Assembly (NCBI RefSeq): GCF_014705945.2
Contig: NZ_CP061538.1
Span: forward strand, 806,001 to 870,000
Length of the DNA stretch: 64,000 nucleotides
Reading direction: 5' to 3'
From: Rothia amarae
GTDB lineage: Bacteria; Actinomycetota; Actinomycetes; Actinomycetales; Micrococcaceae
Shown here one piece after another: positions 60,854 to 64,000 of the stretch; the stretch's first letter is position 1, and each line of letters starts with the position of its first letter. The position numbers and the translations under genes were made by a program. The notes beneath the pieces were generated by a model. It ran no database searches, had not been told where the DNA came from, and saw only the letters and a list, made by a program, of their open reading frames with translations.

Positions 60854-62047
60854 ATGAAGATTTTGGCAGCAATGAGTGGCGGAGTCGATTCTGCAGTCGC
60901 AGCAGCTCGGGCAGTTGATGCTGGCCACGACGTCGTCGGGGTGCACTTGGCTCTATCGCGGATGCCCGGTACTTTGCGCACCGGTAGCCGCGGCTGTTGC
61001 ACCATCGAGGATTCGATGGACGCTCGCCGAGTATGCGACAAACTGGGCATTCCTTTTTATGTGTGGGATTTTTCCGAGCGCTTTAAAGAGGACGTCGTCG
61101 ATGATTTCATCTCTGAATACGAGCACGGGCGCACACCTAACCCCTGCATGCGCTGTAACGAAAAAATTAAGTTCGCAGCCCTCCTTGAAAAAGCTGTTGC
61201 CTTGGGCTTCGACGCCGTAGTGACGGGACACTACGCCAAAGTGATAGCTAATAAAGACGGCAACCGCGAATTGCATCGTGCAGCTACCTGGGCAAAAGAC
61301 CAGTCCTATGTATTGGGTGTACTTACTCACGAGCAACTCAAACACGCGTGGTTCCCGCTGGCGGATACCCCCTCAAAAGACGAAGTGCGTGCCGAAGCTG
61401 CTGAACGCGGTTTTTCGGTAGCGAAGAAGCCTGATTCCTATGACATCTGCTTTATCCCTGAAGGGGATACTCGCGCTTGGCTAGGTGATCATATTGCGCT
61501 GCGTGAAGGTGAAATTAAGGACACCGAGGGTAACGTTTTAGGTCACCATACCGGCGCTCAGGCATTTACCGTGGGCCAGCGCAAGGGGCTGGCCCTGGGG
61601 CGTCCGGCAGCAGATGGTAAGCCGCGGTTTGTGCTGGAAGTCAAACCCAAAACAAACGAAGTTATTGTAGGTTCCCGTGAGTTACTTGCCGTTGATGAGA
61701 TTCGTGGGATTCGTGCAACCTGGGCAGGTCTGCCTATTGCCGAAGTCACCGAGTTCCTCGAAAAGACGCCGGAACGGGGCGCTCAGAGCGCAGAATTCGA
61801 AATTACCTCCCAGGTGAGGGCGCATGCCGATCCCGTGCTTTCTGCTGCTCATATGGAATGGGTGGAGGACGACGAATCTGTGGAAGCTGGAAAGCTACGT
61901 TTGGAAATCGTGGTTCGTCTCAAAGAAGGACTCAAGGGTGTAGCTCCCGGTCAAACGGTAGTGATGTACCAGGGCACCAGAGTCTTAGGACAGGCAACTA
62001 TTAACCGGGCGTATTCATTGAACCGCGCGGATATCCAGGCAGCATAA
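60854..62047 (+). CDS. mnmA: tRNA-specific 2-thiouridylase
   Basis: 397 residues. PP-loop [12 protein letters not shown] at residues 6-17, active-site Cys98 in [12 protein letters not shown] and Cys199 in [20 protein letters not shown] is the family motif in the C-terminal part. It thiolates U34 of tRNA for Lys, Glu and Gln. ATG 60854 has AAGGA seven bases upstream; upstream codons in frame look unlike the family. Works with the desulfurase upstream. Confidence 0.94.
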   Translation: MKILAAMSGGVDSAVAAARAVDAGHDVVGVHLALSRMPGTLRTGSRGCCTIEDSMDARRVCDKLGIPFYVWDFSERFKEDVVDDFISEYEHGRTPNPCMRCNEKIKFAALLEKAVALGFDAVVTGHYAKVIANKDGNRELHRAATWAKDQSYVLGVLTHEQLKHAWFPLADTPSKDEVRAEAAERGFSVAKKPDSYDICFIPEGDTRAWLGDHIALREGEIKDTEGNVLGHHTGAQAFTVGQRKGLALGRPAADGKPRFVLEVKPKTNEVIVGSRELLAVDEIRGIRATWAGLPIAEVTEFLEKTPERGAQSAEFEITSQVRAHADPVLSAAHMEWVEDDESVEAGKLRLEIVVRLKEGLKGVAPGQTVVMYQGTRVLGQATINRAYSLNRADIQAA

Positions 62048-62070
62048 GGCCCTGATAGATGAGGGAAGTT

Positions 62071-62105
62071 GCTCCTTTCTTTGAGAAGGGAAAAGGAGCA
62101 TTTTT
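62071..62105 (+). terminator. Terminator after mnmA
   Basis: GCTCCTTT (62071-62078) pairs with AAAGGAGC (62092-62099), then TTTTT. Confidence 0.75.
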
Positions 62106-62128
62106 CTCCTATCGATTAGGATTGCATC

Positions 62129-62497
62129 ATGAGCGCTTCACAAGAAATTAAAGCTAATGAAGATTTCAATCAGAATGCTTCAAGTTTGCAGAATACCGCC
62201 GATGATTCTGTGATGGCTGAGTTGCTCAGCATTCGCCGAACCATTGATAATCTTGACGCCAGCTTGGTTTATATTTTGGCAGAGCGATTTAGAGCCACCC
62301 AAAAGGTGGGGCTTCTCAAAGCTGAGCATTCCTTACCTGCCGGTGACCCCAAACGTGAAGAAGAACAAATTAGGCGGTTGCGGTCGTTTGCTGAAGCAGC
62401 AGAGTTGGATCCTGAATTTGCCGAGAAGTTTTTGAACTTTATTATTTCCGAAGTCATCAAACATCATGAGCAGATTGCCCGAGAGGCAGCTAACTAG
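62129..62497 (+). CDS. Chorismate mutase (AroQ type)
   Basis: 122 residues. The single helical-bundle domain reads LLSIRRTIDNLDASLVYILAERFRATQKVGLLKAEHSLPAGDPKREEEQIRRL with Arg, Lys and Glu where AroQ places active-site residues, and ends FAEKFLNFIISEVIKHHEQIA. It converts chorismate to prephenate. The first 28 residues are not part of the domain. AGGA precedes ATG 62129. The next gene follows after 24 bases. Confidence 0.85.
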   Translation: MSASQEIKANEDFNQNASSLQNTADDSVMAELLSIRRTIDNLDASLVYILAERFRATQKVGLLKAEHSLPAGDPKREEEQIRRLRSFAEAAELDPEFAEKFLNFIISEVIKHHEQIAREAAN

Positions 62498-62521
62498 CTC
62501 ATCCTTTATGAGGAGCCGTGT

Positions 62522-63619
62522 ATGCCGCGAGTTCAAAGAATCGCCCAGTATGCCAGCATCGATCATGAAATGCTGAGCCAGAAGCAGGGGATGGACGCCG
62601 GTGTAACGTTTGACCAGCGGTATTTTGTACGTTGTACGGGGTTGGGGAACTGGTCGGGTAGCGATGTCATCGATACAGTCCATCGCGTGCGCGGTGAATT
62701 GGGGTCACCACATCTGTCGTATCTTCCTGCTTTACCTGATCGGGGTTATGCGGCGTCGACGTTGGCTCGAAGTATCGCTGTGTTGGACGGCCTCGAAGCA
62801 GATGGAGCTTCTTTCGGGTGGCGGTTGGTTTCTGGCTACTCCCGGGAAGCAGAAAAAGCGCGTTCGCTCTTCACTTCTGATTTAAATGCTCTGGCAGATA
62901 CCGTGGGCAAAGAAAGCGCTTCCGGCAATGCTCTGAAACTGCAATTCTGCGGTCCCTTTACTCTGGCTTCTTCTTTGCATCTGCCGCAGGGGGAGCGCGC
63001 CATCGCAGATTACGGTGCGGTACGAGATATTCGGGATGCTTTCATTGCCGGTCTTGGTTCTTGGCTCAAACTGGTGCGTGAGGCTGTGCCGGATGAGCAA
63101 ATCGTTATCCAGTTCGATGAACCGGATTTGGGAGCAGCGATGGCCGGTCAAATCTCAACAGCAAGCGGGTTGAGAACGTATCGGGCAATCAAACCTGAGA
63201 TATTAGAGAGTAGCTACGAACTACTGGCACTGGAGATGAAGAACCACAATGTTTTCACTGCAGTTGCGAATGCACCCCACCCATACCTTGCCAGTTTGCA
63301 ATCGACTGTAAACGCAAGCGCATTTTCTTCCAAAAATTTTGAAGAAAGGGATTGGGAGAAAGTAGCCACCCTGATTGAAGCGGGGCAGCAGGTATGGCTG
63401 GGGGTAGCAGATACCCACCAAGTTCAGAGTGTTTCATCTCTTGCCCATTCGCTGTGGAAATCCTGGCGGACGGTAGGCCTCTCTGCTGACCAGTTAAGCG
63501 GTCTGACCTTGACGGAGCGAGGAGACCTCTCTGAAATTTCCTCCCCGCAGGCTACAGCGGTGTTAAGACATCTGACCGAGACGGCGCGGGCAGTCTCCGA
63601 AATTGCGCAGGACCAGTAA
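62522..63619 (+). CDS. MetE-like (cobalamin-independent methionine synthase C-domain) protein
   Basis: 365 residues. The TIM-barrel region shows LKLQFCGPFTLASSL, VIQFDEPDLGAAMAG and the late AVANAPHPY and LGVADTHQV patterns of the short MetE-like proteins found in actinobacteria beside mnmA (as Rv3015c in Mycobacterium). The canonical zinc ligands His-x-Cys and Cys are not recognisable, so a true methionine synthase activity is doubtful. GAGGAG before ATG 62522. Function unknown beyond the fold. Confidence 0.7.
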   Translation: MPRVQRIAQYASIDHEMLSQKQGMDAGVTFDQRYFVRCTGLGNWSGSDVIDTVHRVRGELGSPHLSYLPALPDRGYAASTLARSIAVLDGLEADGASFGWRLVSGYSREAEKARSLFTSDLNALADTVGKESASGNALKLQFCGPFTLASSLHLPQGERAIADYGAVRDIRDAFIAGLGSWLKLVREAVPDEQIVIQFDEPDLGAAMAGQISTASGLRTYRAIKPEILESSYELLALEMKNHNVFTAVANAPHPYLASLQSTVNASAFSSKNFEERDWEKVATLIEAGQQVWLGVADTHQVQSVSSLAHSLWKSWRTVGLSADQLSGLTLTERGDLSEISSPQATAVLRHLTETARAVSEIAQDQ

Positions 63620-63622
63620 CTT

Positions 63623-63651
63623 TTCACACTTATTTTGGACCCCGCTAAGAT
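63623..63651 (+). promoter_or_regulatory. Promoter of the mtrA-like gene
   Basis: TTCACA (63623-63628) and TAAGAT (63646-63651) with a 17-base spacer: five of six matches to the -35 consensus. Confidence 0.7.
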
Positions 63652-63683
63652 GAAAGAGTCTGCTGATTTTTCAGAGGAGAATA

Positions 63684-64000
63684 ATGAACGCAACCATACT
63701 CGTCGTGGACGACGACGAAGCTCTGGCTGAGATGGTCGGAATCGTACTAGCTCAAGAAGGCTTTGAAACAGCTATTTGCGAGACGGGCGACCAAGCCGCT
63801 GATGCTTTCCGTACTCACCAGCCGGACCTCATCCTTCTCGACTTTATGCTTCCGGGTATGAACGGTATCGAGGTGTGCACCCAGATTCGCCAGGAGTCAG
63901 ATGTCCCTATCATCATGTTGACCGCCAAGAGCGATACTGAGGACGTCGTGCGGGGGCTTGAAGCCGGTGCAGATGATTATATCGCCAAGCCCTTCAAACC
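63684..64000 (+). CDS. mtrA: MtrA-like response regulator (cut by window edge)
   Basis: 106 codons are visible. ILVVDDDEALAEMVGIVLAQEGFETAI, phospho-acceptor Asp in LILLDFMLPGMNGIEV, Thr in IIMLTAKSDTED and Lys in DDYIAKPFK form a complete receiver domain; the winged-helix output domain lies outside. The pattern ALAEMVGIVL and TEDVVRGLEAGADDY is that of MtrA of the actinobacterial MtrAB two-component system for cell-wall and division control. GAGGAG before ATG 63684. Confidence 0.85.
   Translation, partial: MNATILVVDDDEALAEMVGIVLAQEGFETAICETGDQAADAFRTHQPDLILLDFMLPGMNGIEVCTQIRQESDVPIIMLTAKSDTEDVVRGLEAGADDYIAKPFK

Overview
This window looks like chromosomal DNA of a moderate-GC actinobacterium of the family Micrococcaceae, most likely the genus Rothia. 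The case rests on gene order and families: a coproporphyrin-dependent heme cluster, the AdnA/AdnB-type helicase-nuclease pair, a UvrD2-type helicase, the trio DUF2342 / PDZ-Lon protease / UPF0182, a DUF3107-TetR pair, and a final cysteine desulfurase - MnmA - MetE-like block, all arranged in a typically actinobacterial way. The genus is an inference from memory of such layouts; no 16S rRNA gene is present.

Layout. 1-9.6 kb: a DUF1003 membrane protein (cut by the window edge) behind an MgtE_N/CBS protein, a general stress protein, an Xaa-Pro aminopeptidase, a PHP phosphoesterase, a DEAD-box RNA helicase, DUF3107, a TetR regulator and hemA. 9.8-18.9 kb: hemE, hemY, hemQ, hemH, hemC, hemD, hemB and hemL in one direction, with hemA divergent; together they encode every step from glutamyl-tRNA to heme by way of coproheme. 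19-34.6 kb: ThrE-like exporter, DEDDh exonuclease, AdnA and AdnB, a phosphotransferase-fold protein, a NudC-like Nudix hydrolase, UvrD2, a YgjP-type metallopeptidase and DUF2342. 34.8-40.8 kb: PDZ-Lon protease, a broken HerA/DUF853 ATPase and UPF0182.

40,998-51,392 is an integrated genetic element of about 10.4 kb. It sits in the 3' part of an initiator tRNA gene (tRNA-fMet) and is bounded by a 47-base direct repeat. It carries two divergent helix-turn-helix regulators with palindromic operators, a broken replication-type winged-helix gene that contains four palindromic iteron-like repeats, a ParB/KorB-like protein, a DUF2637 membrane protein, a sigma-like protein, a broken multi-module protein of unknown type, a secreted nuclease-like toxin with a candidate immunity protein, one IS5-family copy with intact ends, and one degraded IS3-family copy. 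No integrase gene is visible, so it looks like a stranded, decaying plasmid-like element.

51.4-64 kb is backbone again: cold-shock protein with a long leader, NiaP-like transporter, uridine kinase, PspA and TPM-domain envelope-stress proteins, an HtrA protease, TrmL, cysteine desulfurase, MnmA, chorismate mutase, MetE-like protein and the start of an MtrA-like response regulator. A recurring feature of the window is a TANNNT -10 box placed 6-7 bases before a start codon, which predicts leaderless mRNAs for eight or nine genes. The items most worth following up are the toxin/immunity pair, the six-module protein, the regulatory switch and the iterons of the integrated element.
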